Origin: Mycolicibacterium frederiksbergense
Lineage (GTDB): Bacteria > Actinomycetota > Actinomycetes > Mycobacteriales > Mycobacteriaceae
Reading direction: 5' to 3'
DNA: 64,000 nt
Assembly: GCF_029893345.1 (NCBI RefSeq)
Contig: NZ_JARXVE010000012.1
Location: 120,176-184,175 of the forward strand
The notes beneath the pieces were generated by a model, which was given only the letters and a program-made list of their open reading frames with translations, was not told the DNA's origin and searched no databases. Each line of letters begins with the position of its first letter. The stretch's first letter is position 1. Of this stretch, positions 49,944 through 62,057 are shown piece by piece. A program made the translations under genes and the position numbers.

Positions 49944-51296
49944 ATGGATTTCGTGACGAGCCAACTCTCGGAGAAGCCAGATTCCGATCACCTCGATTCC
50001 ATCGCAGCGGGCCCGACGCAACCGTGGTCGAAGGTGACGAAGATCGCATTCCGGTTCTGCTTCATCTACTTCGGCTTGTTCTGTCTGTTGTTCGCGCAGA
50101 TCACCTTTGCGTTCCTGGGGGTTGTCACCCGCTGGCTGCCGGATCAGGCGGTGATGTGGCAGATGACCGTGCTGGATCCGGTGCTGCGCTGGGTCGGCAG
50201 CCATGTCTTCGGTGTCGAGGCGGTACTGCACCGGGATTCGGGCAGCGGCGATCAGGCCGCGATCTGGGTGATGGTGTTCTGCCTGCTGGTCTTCGCCGCT
50301 GTCGGCACCGCGGTGTGGTCGTGGGTGGACCGGCAGCGGCGTGACTACTCGCGGCTGTGGGCATTGTTCCTGACTTTCCTGCGACTGTGCGTGGCCGGGC
50401 AGATGCTGTTCTACGGATTCGCCAAGCTGGTCCCGACGCAGATGCCTGCCCCGCCGTTGGCGGCGTTGCTGCGCCAGTACGGCGACTTCAGTCCGGCCTC
50501 GGTGCTGTGGCTGCAGGTGGGCAGTTCCTACCCGTACGAGATGGCGCTGGGCGCGGTAGAGGTCCTCGCCGGGCTGCTGCTGTTCCTGCCGCGCACCGCG
50601 ACGCTGGGCGCGCTGCTGGGCGTGGCCAGCATGGTGCAGGTGTTCCTGCTGAACATGACCTTCGACGTGCCGGTCAAGATTCTGTCCGGGCATCTGCTGT
50701 TGATGGGCCTGGTGCTGCTGGCTCCGCAGTACCGTCGGCTGGCCGACTTCCTGGTGCTTCAACGGCCCACTGAGCCGGCCACCCAGCCCGAGTTGTTCAC
50801 CGATGCCCGCGCGAACACCATCTCCGCCCGGCTGCAGGCCGTGCTGGGCATCTGGATGGTGGCCGGTTGTGTCGTGGCCGGCTGGCAGAGCTGGGATGAG
50901 TTCGGCGGTGGTCGCGCCAAGCCGGAGCTGTACGGGATCTGGGCGGTGGGCCGGTTCGACGTCGACGGCAAGCCGGCCCCTCCGCTGACCACCGATCAGT
51001 ACCGTTGGCAACGGGTCATTTTCGATGTGCCGGAGGTGGTGACCTACCAGCGGATGAACGGTGAACTGGTCGACGCGCCGGCCAAGGTCGACGGGAACAC
51101 CCTGACGCTGTCGGCACCGGACGGCGCTGCCCTGGCCACCCTGACCACGTCCCGGCCGTCACCGCAGCGGCTTCAGCTCACCGGCGAGCTGTCCGGCCGC
51201 CCCGTCACGATCTGGCTGGATCAGGTGGACCTCAACCAGTTCACCCTGCGTAGCAGGGGCTTCAACTGGGTGCAGGAGTATCCCTACTTCCGGTGA
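49944..51296 (+). CDS. DoxX-family membrane protein
   Basis: This protein of about 450 residues has six or so membrane helices. The DoxX-like core is YGFAKLVPTQMPAPPLAALL, then EMALGAVEVLAGLLLFLP. A soluble C-terminal domain of about 130 residues follows. DoxX domains occur in thiosulfate:quinone and other membrane redox proteins; no reaction is assigned here. ATG 49944 is used, with a GTG at 49953. It shares a divergent promoter with purF. Confidence 0.8.
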   Translation: MDFVTSQLSEKPDSDHLDSIAAGPTQPWSKVTKIAFRFCFIYFGLFCLLFAQITFAFLGVVTRWLPDQAVMWQMTVLDPVLRWVGSHVFGVEAVLHRDSGSGDQAAIWVMVFCLLVFAAVGTAVWSWVDRQRRDYSRLWALFLTFLRLCVAGQMLFYGFAKLVPTQMPAPPLAALLRQYGDFSPASVLWLQVGSSYPYEMALGAVEVLAGLLLFLPRTATLGALLGVASMVQVFLLNMTFDVPVKILSGHLLLMGLVLLAPQYRRLADFLVLQRPTEPATQPELFTDARANTISARLQAVLGIWMVAGCVVAGWQSWDEFGGGRAKPELYGIWAVGRFDVDGKPAPPLTTDQYRWQRVIFDVPEVVTYQRMNGELVDAPAKVDGNTLTLSAPDGAALATLTTSRPSPQRLQLTGELSGRPVTIWLDQVDLNQFTLRSRGFNWVQEYPYFR

Positions 51297-51355
51297 GTCG
51301 TGGTGATCCCGATAGCCTCGTCGAGCACGTCAGGTGCCCTGCTGAGGAGGATTTT

Positions 51356-51739
51356 GTGGGAGTTTGGGGTCCAGGGAACTTCGAGAGCGATACCGTGGCC
51401 GACGGGCTGGGAGAGCTGACGGGTCGGATCATCGACGAGATTGCGGAGCAGTTCGAAGACACGTCCGACGATTCCGCTCTGGAGCCGGATGAGTGGGGCG
51501 GAGCGATGGTGCCCGCCTGGCTCGAGATCCTGGTCGAGATCGTCGAACCGCCAAGGGTCGGTGCAACGTTCCCGTCGGTGGCGACGCTCAGCGATTGGCG
51601 CGATCGGTACATGCGCGTGTGGGACGAGTACATCGACGAGCTCGATCCAGATGACGAGTACAAAGTCGAACGGCGCGCGGTGCTCGTCAGCACCTTCGAG
51701 CGGGCCATCGTCCTGGCCGCCACACGCGAACGGGACTAA
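51356..51739 (+). CDS. DUF4259 protein
   Basis: This acidic protein of about 127 residues begins VGVWGPGNFESDTVADGL, the hallmark of DUF4259. GTG 51356 is chosen because GAGGAGG lies about six bases upstream. The family is often found as immunity-like or stress-related small proteins, but its function is unproven. Its last bases overlap the convergent sterol-carrier-like gene by four bases. Confidence 0.82.
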   Translation: MGVWGPGNFESDTVADGLGELTGRIIDEIAEQFEDTSDDSALEPDEWGGAMVPAWLEILVEIVEPPRVGATFPSVATLSDWRDRYMRVWDEYIDELDPDDEYKVERRAVLVSTFERAIVLAATRERD

Positions 51740-52122
51740 GCCCCGAGCGGCACCAGCGGCAGCCACCGGGCCACCTCGCCGGCCCGTGACCCCGACATCT
51801 GCACCGCAGGCCCGGCGTCATCGAGATCAAGCAGACCGGTGGCCAGCAGCAGCCAGGTGCGGGGATCGGTTTCCACCACGTTGGGCGGGTTGCCCCGGGT
51901 GTGGCGCGGCCCGGCGATGCACTGCACCGCGACGAACGGGGGAACCCGCACCTCGACGCTCGAGCCCGGGGCCACCGCCGCCAGCGTCCGCGCGGTCAGC
52001 CGGACCGCGTCGGCCAGTTCGGCGCGGGCCGGTTCCGGATTGGCCGGTTCGCGCAGCCACTCGGTCACTGCTGCGACCGCTGCTCGGGTCTTTTGCGGAT
52101 CGGCACTACCTCGCGCGGCCAT
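51736..52122 (-). CDS. Sterol carrier family protein (Rv0807-like)
   Basis: This 128-residue protein matches the mycobacterial sterol-carrier-like family through RVPPFVAVQCIAGPRHTRG and GNPPNVVETDPRTWLLLATG. It probably binds a hydrophobic ligand, but no enzyme activity is expected. In M. tuberculosis the homologue adjoins purF; here the DoxX and DUF4259 genes lie between. Confidence 0.82.
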   Translation of the reverse strand: MAARGSADPQKTRAAVAAVTEWLREPANPEPARAELADAVRLTARTLAAVAPGSSVEVRVPPFVAVQCIAGPRHTRGNPPNVVETDPRTWLLLATGLLDLDDAGPAVQMSGSRAGEVARWLPLVPLGA

Positions 52123-52138
52123 ACCTTAGTGTCGCAAA

Positions 52139-53347
52139 GTGTTTGCCAATCACCGCAATCCGCCGTATCGCGCGGCCGGCATGGTGTTCTTGGTGATCCT
52201 TGCGGTGGCCTTGGCGTTGATCGTGGCGCAGTTCCGGGGCGCGTTCGAGCCCAAGGCACCGCTGATTCTGCTGGCCTCGCGGGCCGGTCTGGTTCTGGAC
52301 CCGGGTTCGAAAGTCACCTACAACGGAGTTCCGATCGGCCGGGTCGCCGCGGTCAGCACCGACGGCGGAAATCCGGTGCGGGCCCAGGTGACGCTCGACA
52401 TCAACCCGAAGTACTTCGGCCTGCTGCCGGCCAATGTGCAGACCTCGATCGCGGCGACCACGGTGTTCGGCAACAAGTACGTGGCCTTCACCTCGCCGGA
52501 ACACCCGAGTTCGCAACGGGTTTCGAGCTCGATCCCGATCGACGCCACCGCGGTGACCGTCGAGTTCAACTCGTTGTTCGAGACGATCACCGCGATCACC
52601 GAGCAGGTCGACCCGATCAAGCTGAACCAAACCCTGTCGGCCACCGCCCAGGCATTGACCGGGCTGGGTGATGCGTTCGGGCAGTCGCTGACCGACGGCA
52701 ACACCATCCTCGCCGATCTCAACGGACGCATGCCGGCGCTGCGTCACGACATCACCGGGCTGGCCGATCTCGGTGACCGTTATTCGGCGGCCGCGCCCGA
52801 TCTGTTCGACGGTCTGGCCGACGCGACGCGCAGCGCCGCCACCCTGAACTCGCGGCGCGGCGACCTCGACGCCGCGCTGATCGCGGCGATCGGTTTCGCC
52901 GGCACCGGGTCCGACATCCTGGAGCGGGGTGGTCCGTATCTGCGGCGGGGCGCGCAGGATCTGATCCCGACGTCGAAACTGTTCGACGACTATCAGGGGC
53001 AGTTGTTCTGCACCATCCGCAACTACCACGACGTCGCGCCCGCCTTCTATGCGACGTTCGGCGGCGATAACGGATATTCCTTCGACAGCACCGGGACCTT
53101 GTCGAGCATCGGTGTCCCGAACGCGTACGTGTATCCGGACAATCTGCCCCGGATCAACGCCAAGGGCGGGCCCGAAGGCAAGCCCGGCTGCTGGAAGCCG
53201 ATCACCCGCGAGCTGTGGCCGGCGCCGTATCTGGTGATGGACACCGGTCTGTCGATCGCGCCCTACAACCATGTCGAGGTCGGCTCGCCAGTGTTCGTCG
53301 ACTATGTCTGGGGCCGCCAGGTCGGTGAACCCACGATCAACCCGTGA
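52139..53347 (+). CDS. Orphan MCE-family protein
   Basis: This 402-residue protein has one N-terminal membrane helix (GMVFLVILAVALALIVAQF) and an MCE/MlaD domain (SRAGLVLDPGSKVTYNGVPIG). A long helical tail follows, ending in a Cys-containing C-terminal region. MCE proteins form lipid-transport tubes between membranes. It stands alone, without YrbE permeases or other mce genes. TAGTGT six bases before the GTG suggests a leaderless start. Confidence 0.9.
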   Translation: MFANHRNPPYRAAGMVFLVILAVALALIVAQFRGAFEPKAPLILLASRAGLVLDPGSKVTYNGVPIGRVAAVSTDGGNPVRAQVTLDINPKYFGLLPANVQTSIAATTVFGNKYVAFTSPEHPSSQRVSSSIPIDATAVTVEFNSLFETITAITEQVDPIKLNQTLSATAQALTGLGDAFGQSLTDGNTILADLNGRMPALRHDITGLADLGDRYSAAAPDLFDGLADATRSAATLNSRRGDLDAALIAAIGFAGTGSDILERGGPYLRRGAQDLIPTSKLFDDYQGQLFCTIRNYHDVAPAFYATFGGDNGYSFDSTGTLSSIGVPNAYVYPDNLPRINAKGGPEGKPGCWKPITRELWPAPYLVMDTGLSIAPYNHVEVGSPVFVDYVWGRQVGEPTINP

Positions 53348-53394
53348 TGGCCTCTACGATCTGGAGCGAGGGAAGTTTGTGAACGGTTGTGCCT

Positions 53395-54660
53395 ATGCCT
53401 AAGCGCGCAGTGTCGACAAGCCTCGAGCAGCCCGCGTCGTGGCCGCCTGCCCTTCCGGTGTGGCGCGCCACCGGCCTTTCCCTCGCACCGATCGTCGGCT
53501 CCGCGTTCAACGGGGTGGCTGCGCTGTGCGCGGCGGTGATCGCCGGGGTGGTGATCTTCGCATTGGTGCGCCTGCACCGGCATGCACCGCACGCGGCGTC
53601 GACGGGCGATCTGGTCGCGTCGACCGTGGGGCCGGGCGCGGGGCGGTTCACCAGCCTGATCCAGCTGGCGGCGTATGTGTTGCTGGGTGTCGGTTCCGCG
53701 CTCGCGTTGGCCCTGCAACCGCTGACCGGGGCCCCGGACCTGGAGTCGGCGTTGGCCGGCTGGTGGTGGCCGGGGTGGTCGGTGGCCGTGGTGATCATCG
53801 CGGGCGCGGTCGTGGCGTACTTGCCCACCAGGGCGGTGGGGGCGACGGCCGCGGCGCTGGCCGGTGTGGGATTGCTGGTTTTTCTCTATATCGCGCTGGC
53901 GATTGTCACCCGCGTGGCGTCGGGGACGCCGCCGATGGAGTTCGGGCCCTCCCACGTCGATTCGCTGTTACTGGTGACGGCTGCGGCGATACCGCTGGCT
54001 CTGGGGTTGGTGGGATTCGAGGCCTCGACCGTCGTCAGCGGCCGGCTGCAGTCGGTGGGCCGGCCACTGGGTAACGCGGTGGCGGTGATCGCGTTGTGCG
54101 CGTTGGCGCTGCTAGTGGCCACCAACATCGGCACCACCGGCCGGTTCCTGCCCAGCGCCTCGAATCTGCCGCTGGTCGTCTCCGAGTTCTTCCACAATGC
54201 CGGGTTCTACTGGTTCGTCGCCGGGGCGGTGTGTCTGGGTTCGGCGGCCTCGCTGGCCCTGATGTGGGCGACCACCCGGGTCGCGGCCCGGCTGTTCGGA
54301 TCCGGCCCTGCGGTGGCGATGCTGGTGCCGGCGGTGATGTGCATCCTGGCCGTGCTGTTCTGCCGGTTCCAGCACCACATTGACGGGCTGCCGACGACGG
54401 TCCCGACACTGCTCCTGCTGGTGCTGTACGTGCTTGTCGCCGAGGCCAATTCGCGTATCGACGGATCCCCCGCGACACAGCAGACACCCCGGGTGATCCT
54501 GTCCGTGGTGCTGGTCTGCGTGGTGTTGATCCCGTTGCGGGCCAGCAATTTCGCCGGGCCCACGTTGTGGCCGCTGGCCACTACCGGCGCGATCCTCGCG
54601 GTGGCGGCCCTGCTGACGCGTTTTGGTAGGCCAGTGCAGCCAGCGCCCCCGCCTCATTGA
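53395..54660 (+). CDS. APC-superfamily amino acid permease-like protein
   Basis: This protein of about 421 residues has around 12 membrane helices. The first family segment is TGLSLAPIVGSAFNGVAAL, and a later helix contains GLVGFEASTVVSG. It probably transports an amino acid or related amine by a secondary mechanism. ATG 53395 is taken as the start; a GTG two codons earlier is possible. Its last 80 bases overlap the convergent CPBP gene. Confidence 0.82.
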   Translation: MPKRAVSTSLEQPASWPPALPVWRATGLSLAPIVGSAFNGVAALCAAVIAGVVIFALVRLHRHAPHAASTGDLVASTVGPGAGRFTSLIQLAAYVLLGVGSALALALQPLTGAPDLESALAGWWWPGWSVAVVIIAGAVVAYLPTRAVGATAAALAGVGLLVFLYIALAIVTRVASGTPPMEFGPSHVDSLLLVTAAAIPLALGLVGFEASTVVSGRLQSVGRPLGNAVAVIALCALALLVATNIGTTGRFLPSASNLPLVVSEFFHNAGFYWFVAGAVCLGSAASLALMWATTRVAARLFGSGPAVAMLVPAVMCILAVLFCRFQHHIDGLPTTVPTLLLLVLYVLVAEANSRIDGSPATQQTPRVILSVVLVCVVLIPLRASNFAGPTLWPLATTGAILAVAALLTRFGRPVQPAPPPH

Positions 54661-55231
54661 TCGCCAGGTGCGCCAGCATCGGCGCCGCCAGGCTGGTCGA
54701 GCGCTGCGCGAGCCGACCGAATACCCATCCGGCCGCCCCGGTGACCAGCACCGTCCCGACCACGGGTTCACCGGCGATCCGGGCATCGGCGATATGCGAC
54801 AACCCAAACGCCGTGGCCTGCAGCAGATTGCCGCCCGTGGGGCCGAACGCGTCCGTGCCGACACTGCTCAGCGCGGCACGGAAAGCGGCCTCCTCCGACC
54901 AAACGGTGCCCAGCGGGATCCGCCACAGCAGCCATCGGGCCGGAGCCTCGGGCAGCTCCCGCCGGCGCATTTCGGTACGGACCACGGGCGCCGCCGTGGT
55001 CGCCGCCACCCCCGCGGCCACTGTGCCCGCCGCCGCCGTGCCCAGACGCAGTCCCGACCACAGCGTCGGGGGCAGCAGACCCGGCCGAGCGCGGGTCATC
55101 AGCATCAGCCCGCTGCCCAGCGCCGCGCGCACCAGCGGCTGCCAGCGGGCCGGCAACCGCGGGTCGACCAGGCCGTTCCATGCCACCAGGCCCGCTGCCA
55201 GTCCCAGTGCGCGGATCCTGCTGGACGGCAT
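54581..55231 (-). CDS. CPBP-family intramembrane protease
   Basis: This 216-residue membrane protein has the three CPBP (Abi) motifs: SEEAAFRAAL (EExxxR), FGLSHIAD (FxxxH) and HLAINEAG (HxxxN). Such proteins are glutamate-type intramembrane proteases related to Rce1. The ATG overlaps the stop of the upstream alpha/beta-hydrolase gene (TGATG), so the two are translated together. Confidence 0.9.
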   Translation of the reverse strand: MPSSRIRALGLAAGLVAWNGLVDPRLPARWQPLVRAALGSGLMLMTRARPGLLPPTLWSGLRLGTAAAGTVAAGVAATTAAPVVRTEMRRRELPEAPARWLLWRIPLGTVWSEEAAFRAALSSVGTDAFGPTGGNLLQATAFGLSHIADARIAGEPVVGTVLVTGAAGWVFGRLAQRSTSLAAPMLAHLAINEAGALAALAYQNASAGPPPRGSRR

Positions 55232-56957
55232 CAGTATTCGGGTCCGTCTTCGGCCGCGGTCTTGGTCAACGCCACCCGGATGCGCTCGGTGTCCTCGGGC
55301 GTCCACCCGTCCGGCGGGGCCACCGCCGCCCAGCCGTCGAGCACTGCTTCCCCGTAGTTGTGCCCGTGCCCGGCCGGGACGCTCGACGCGTTGGTGATGT
55401 CGGCGGCCACCTGCCAGAACGTGACGATCGGGTACCAGCGCATGGACGCGGTCCGGTCCGCGCCGGGCGGCTCGGCCAGCCAATCCGGTTCGGAGAACAG
55501 TAGATCCGTCGACCACCAGATGATCGGGTCGGACGGGTGCTGCAGGAACAACACCCGGGTGCCCTCCCAGGGGTCGGCGGCGGTACGGGCGATCTCGGCG
55601 GCGTCGACACTCTCGGAGAACCGGACGGTACGGCCGTTGTCGTAGCTGGGCCGCACCGCGGGGGTACCGGGATCGCGCCGCACGGTCAGCCCGTGCCACA
55701 GTGGGCTGGCATTGGGCGGGCCCACCCACAGCACTGAGGAGAACCCCATCCTGGCGATGTCGGGCAGCCAATCGAAAGCTCCCTGCCCGGCCATCGAGCC
55801 CAGGCTTTCGCCGTACAGCACCAGCTTTGGCCGCCGGTCGGGAGGCAGTTGTTCCCAACGATCGTGTATCGCGTCGATCATCAGGCGGCCGTTGTCCATC
55901 GACTTCTGCCGGTCCCCCATGAACGAAATCCAGCTCGGCAGATAGGAATACTGCATTCCGGCGATCGCGGTGTCGCCGTTGTACATCAACTCCAGTGAGC
56001 GTGCGGCCAGCGGGTTGATCCAGCCGGTCCCCGTGGTGGGGACGATGATCAGCAGCTCGCGGTCGAAGGCGTGGGTGCGTTCAAGTTCGCTGAGCAGCAC
56101 TGCAATCCGCTGATCGTCGGTGTCGCCGCTCTGCAGGCCGGCATAGACCCGGATGGGTTCCTTGGCCGGTTTGCCGTTGAACGCTTCGAGTTCGGCGGCC
56201 CGCGGTCCGGTCGCGACGAAGTTGCGGCCCTGGAATCCCAACGAGTCCCACGCCGCCAATGAGGCTGGGCTGCCGGATCGTTGCGGCTCGACCGGCCGAT
56301 GGACGCCCTCTCGGGTGGTGGTGTTCTGCGGTTGGAACACCCGGCTGGCGCCGGCCAGAAAGCCCCGATAAAGCACGCCGTTGACGAGCGTGACGACCAG
56401 CACAACGACGATGGCGGTGCCGATGAACTGGGCCACCTCCCGGTTCAGACGCCACCGCCGGATCAACAGCTTGGACAGCAGCCGCACCGTGTCACGCAGC
56501 ACCCGCGCGGTGGCGATCAATGCTCCGCCCACTGCGACCGCGATGATCAGAGTGCGCAGATAGCCCGCGGTTTCCGGCCCTTCGATGCCCATCAGCGCCG
56601 AGACCTCCCGCTGCCAGGCGGCCGCGGGGATCAGCATCAGCACGCATGCCACGACGGACCCGCCGACGGTCAGCGCCTTGGCCCAGTACAGCACCCAGGT
56701 CCGCGGCGGCCACCAGCTTCGGCGAGCTAAGACAAAGCGGTACACCGCTTTTCCGATGAGCACGCCAAGGCCGTAGCCGATGGCGGCGTTGATGCCACCG
56801 ATCAGCCCGGCGAACAACCAGTCCCGCGGCAGCAGCGACGGGGTCAGCGAGAGACAGAAGAACAGGGCTCCGACGGCGACACCGGCGAAGTCCAGTCGCA
56901 CCAGGCTCCAGGCCCAGCGCAGCAGAGGATGACGTTCGTTGTTGTAGGTATCCCCCG

Positions 56958-56961
<4 letters not shown>
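55231..56961 (-). CDS. Membrane-anchored alpha/beta-hydrolase (DUF2319-type)
   Basis: This 576-residue protein has four or five N-terminal membrane helices. A C-terminal alpha/beta-hydrolase domain follows, with nucleophile elbow YGESLGSMAG and a His near GHGHNYGEAV. Homologues in actinobacteria are annotated as membrane hydrolases without a known substrate. The GTG start overlaps the purL stop by four bases, and its stop overlaps the CPBP start. The three genes form a coupled unit. Confidence 0.87.
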
Positions 56962-59252
<2,291 letters not shown>

Positions 59253-59341
59253 GCGCACAGTCTATCGTTGCCGATTTTGCCCGTCCGACCGGCAAATACT
59301 GACTGCTCCCCCACCGGCCCGCGCGGCGGCATACTCAGCGG

Positions 59342-60331
59342 ATGCGGAAGCTCGGGTCCAAGGGGCGTCTCGCCATTCTCGGCATCGTGCTGGTCCTCGG
59401 CATCACCTGTTGCCAGTTCAGGGGCTCGTGGTCGGCCCGCCTGATCGACAACGTGCTAGGAAAGCAACCCGGCGTCACGTTCGTGGCTCACACCGTCTCG
59501 AGCAACAACGGATTCGGGGTCCGCACCGCCAGCTTCGATGTCTACGTCAGTGCCGATGCCACCGCTGACCAACTGTCGGCGCTCACCCGCACCTTCGCCA
59601 GCCAGATCCACGAATCGATGGTGTACGGCGGGCTGGGAGCCGACCTCAATGTGAGACGTTCACCCCAATCTTTCCCCGGCCAGACAGACTCCACGATGTA
59701 CGTCAGCTTCAGACCGTCGAGTCCCACCCCGGAAGCGCCGTGGCAGGACTGGCTCAAACTGTCGAAGGGCGACTACGCGTACGGCATCACCGGGTGGGCA
59801 GCACCCGACCACGACGGGCGACCGGCGCACACCAGCGTCACGGTGACCCTGCGCCGCTTTGCGGATCGGCGGGACCACCTCAGCGCATCGGAGTTCGCGG
59901 CGTCCGTCCGGCGGCTGGCCACAGACTTTCCGAATTCGACCGTGGGCTGGAGCGTCTCCGATATCGACACCAACAGTGCACCGAGCATCCGTTCCGACCC
60001 TGGCCTGCCCAACCCGGCTCAACTGGCGCTGTGGGAGGCACTCGATCAGATCGCACCGGTCGACGGTGAATTCAACATGAATCCACCCGACCGAAACCGC
60101 TTCTCCATCAAAGATATGCCCGCCGATCCCGACGTGGATCGCGTTGTCGTCGGCCAACTTCAGCTCATCAAGAACTCGGGAATGCCCGCGGTCTACAAAG
60201 TCGAGGACGCACAAATCACGGTACGGCCCGGAAGTTGTTCGATGGATGTCCAGGAACCCCAGCCGCGGACGCCACCGGTCGTGGACTTGCAGACCAGGCT
60301 GCGCGCCCAATTCGAGAGCTGCCCACGGTGA
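59342..60331 (+). CDS. Membrane-anchored protein of unknown function
   Basis: This 329-residue protein has an N-terminal hydrophobic segment (LAILGIVLVLGITCCQF). The two Cys resemble a lipobox but do not fit it well, so a signal anchor is more likely. The rest is extracytoplasmic and mixed alpha/beta with two Cys near the C-terminus. No family is recognised. CATACT lies six bases before the ATG. It is divergent from purL and faces the VOC gene. Confidence 0.65.
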   Translation: MRKLGSKGRLAILGIVLVLGITCCQFRGSWSARLIDNVLGKQPGVTFVAHTVSSNNGFGVRTASFDVYVSADATADQLSALTRTFASQIHESMVYGGLGADLNVRRSPQSFPGQTDSTMYVSFRPSSPTPEAPWQDWLKLSKGDYAYGITGWAAPDHDGRPAHTSVTVTLRRFADRRDHLSASEFAASVRRLATDFPNSTVGWSVSDIDTNSAPSIRSDPGLPNPAQLALWEALDQIAPVDGEFNMNPPDRNRFSIKDMPADPDVDRVVVGQLQLIKNSGMPAVYKVEDAQITVRPGSCSMDVQEPQPRTPPVVDLQTRLRAQFESCPR

Positions 60332-60342
60332 CTTGGTCTGCG

Positions 60343-60690
60343 CTACCCGCCCGCGATGCAGAACGCGTTGCCCTCGGGGTCGGCCAACACCACCCAGTTG
60401 AACTCCGGGCCGAAACTGTGCCGCCCGGTCTCGCTGGCGCCCAACGCCACCATCCGGTCGACCTCGGCATTCATGTCGGCGGCAGTGAAGTCCAGGTGCA
60501 CGCGGTTCTTGCCCGGCGTCGGATCCGGGACACGCTGGAACCCCAGCCTGGGGCCGCCGTCCTGCAGCACCATGACGAATTCTCCTGGTTCTACGGCATT
60601 TATCTCACCGCCTACCGCGTTGGCCCACCACTGGGCCAGTGCGTCGGGGTCGGTGCTGTCGAACGTGATCATCTCCACTTTGAGTGCCAT
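60343..60690 (-). CDS. VOC/glyoxalase-fold protein (Rv0801-like)
   Basis: This 115-residue protein of the vicinal-oxygen-chelate superfamily has the beta-alpha-beta-beta-beta repeats visible in MITFDSTDPDALAQWWANAVGG and FNWVVLADPEGNAFCI. Conserved His and Glu occur at RVHLDF and the last strand, so a metal may bind. The substrate is unknown. It has the same length and position as Rv0801. Confidence 0.87.
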   Translation of the reverse strand: MALKVEMITFDSTDPDALAQWWANAVGGEINAVEPGEFVMVLQDGGPRLGFQRVPDPTPGKNRVHLDFTAADMNAEVDRMVALGASETGRHSFGPEFNWVVLADPEGNAFCIAGG

Positions 60691-60705
60691 GACGCCGACC
60701 CTAGA

Positions 60706-62007
60706 TCAGGCGGGTGACAAAAAAGCTTGCAGTGCAGCCGAGTAGGCCGCGACATCGGCGGCCCCCATGAACTCGCGGGCCGAGTGCATGGCCAGCTGGG
60801 CCGCGCCGACATCCACTGTGGGGATTCCGGTGCGCGCGGAGGTCATCGGCCCGATGGTGGATCCGCACGGCAGATCGGCGCGGTGCTCGTAGCGCTGCAG
60901 CGGCACCCCGGCCTGATCGCAGGCCAGCGCGAAGGCCGCGGCCGTGCGGCCGTCGGTGGCGTAGCGCAGATTGGGCTGCACCTTGAGCACCGGCCCGGCG
61001 TTGACCGCGATCTGGTGTCCCGGCTCGTGGCGGTCCGGGTAGTTCGGGTGCGTCGCGTGTGCCATGTCCCCGGAGGCCACCATCGACCCGGCCACCCGGC
61101 GCAGGTAATCCTCCCTGGTCCCGGCCCCGTCTTTCGAGCCGGCGAGCACGATCCGCTCCAGCACCGTCGGCAACAGCTCGGACTGTGCGCCGTGGTCCGA
61201 GGTGGAGCCGACCTCCTCATGGTCGAACAGCGCCAGTACCGGCAGGTGGCTGCGGGATCCCGACTCCGAGGCCGCCAGGAATGCTTCCAGCCCGGCGTAG
61301 CAGGTGACCTGATTGTCCAGCCGGGGTGCGCTGACGAATTCGTTGTCGGCGCCGGTCACCGCGGACGGGGCCAGGTCGTGGGTCATCAGGTCGAAACCCA
61401 GCACGTCGGCCTCCGGCACACCGGCCCACTCGGCGACAAAGCCGACGAAAGACCGCGGCTGCTCGCCGAGCCCCCACACCGCGTTGACGTGCCGCTGCGG
61501 GTCCGGGCTGACCCCCTTGCGGTCCTCGGACAGGTGGATGGCCAGCTGCGGCACCCGCAGGATCGGGTCGTCGATCCGCACCAGGCGATGCGCCACCCCT
61601 CCCGGGGCGGAGCCGTCCCGCACCGAAAGCCGGCCGCTGATGCCGAGGTCGCGGTCCAGCCACGAGTTCAGCCACGCACCGCCGTAGGGCTGCAACGCCA
61701 CCACCTGCCAGCCCGCCACCACCCGGTCCGGGTGTTGCTTGACCCGCAGATTGGGGCTGTCGGTATGGCCGCCGACGATCCGGAAAGGCGCAGCGCGGTC
61801 GACACCCTCGGCGTTCCAGGCGACCAGCGATCCCGCCCGCACGGTGAAGAACCGGCCGCCCGAGCCCGCGGTGGCCGGCCAGGCGTCGGTTTCGGCCAGC
61901 TCGGTGAATCCCGCCGCGACCAGCCGTTGCGTGGCGTGCTCACACACATGGAACGGTGATGGCGAGGCATCGATGAACGCGCACAGGTCCTGCGGGCTGG
62001 CTGGCAT
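60706..62007 (-). CDS. pepC: M18 family aminopeptidase (PepC, Rv0800)
   Basis: This cytoplasmic zinc aminopeptidase prefers acidic or broad N-terminal residues. The 433-residue protein has the metal ligands in GGHTDSPNL, RLDNQVTCY and LFDHEEVGS, and the C-terminal His in AMHSAREFMG. ATG 62007 (MPASPQDLCAF) follows GGAAAG and gives the same length as the M. tuberculosis protein; longer extensions are rejected. It shares a short divergent promoter with the DyP gene. Confidence 0.93.
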   Translation of the reverse strand: MPASPQDLCAFIDASPSPFHVCEHATQRLVAAGFTELAETDAWPATAGSGGRFFTVRAGSLVAWNAEGVDRAAPFRIVGGHTDSPNLRVKQHPDRVVAGWQVVALQPYGGAWLNSWLDRDLGISGRLSVRDGSAPGGVAHRLVRIDDPILRVPQLAIHLSEDRKGVSPDPQRHVNAVWGLGEQPRSFVGFVAEWAGVPEADVLGFDLMTHDLAPSAVTGADNEFVSAPRLDNQVTCYAGLEAFLAASESGSRSHLPVLALFDHEEVGSTSDHGAQSELLPTVLERIVLAGSKDGAGTREDYLRRVAGSMVASGDMAHATHPNYPDRHEPGHQIAVNAGPVLKVQPNLRYATDGRTAAAFALACDQAGVPLQRYEHRADLPCGSTIGPMTSARTGIPTVDVGAAQLAMHSAREFMGAADVAAYSAALQAFLSPA

Positions 62008-62057
62008 CTTTCCATCTTGGCCCGCGGATTCGGGGGCGTTCTCGGTAGGGTCGGATT

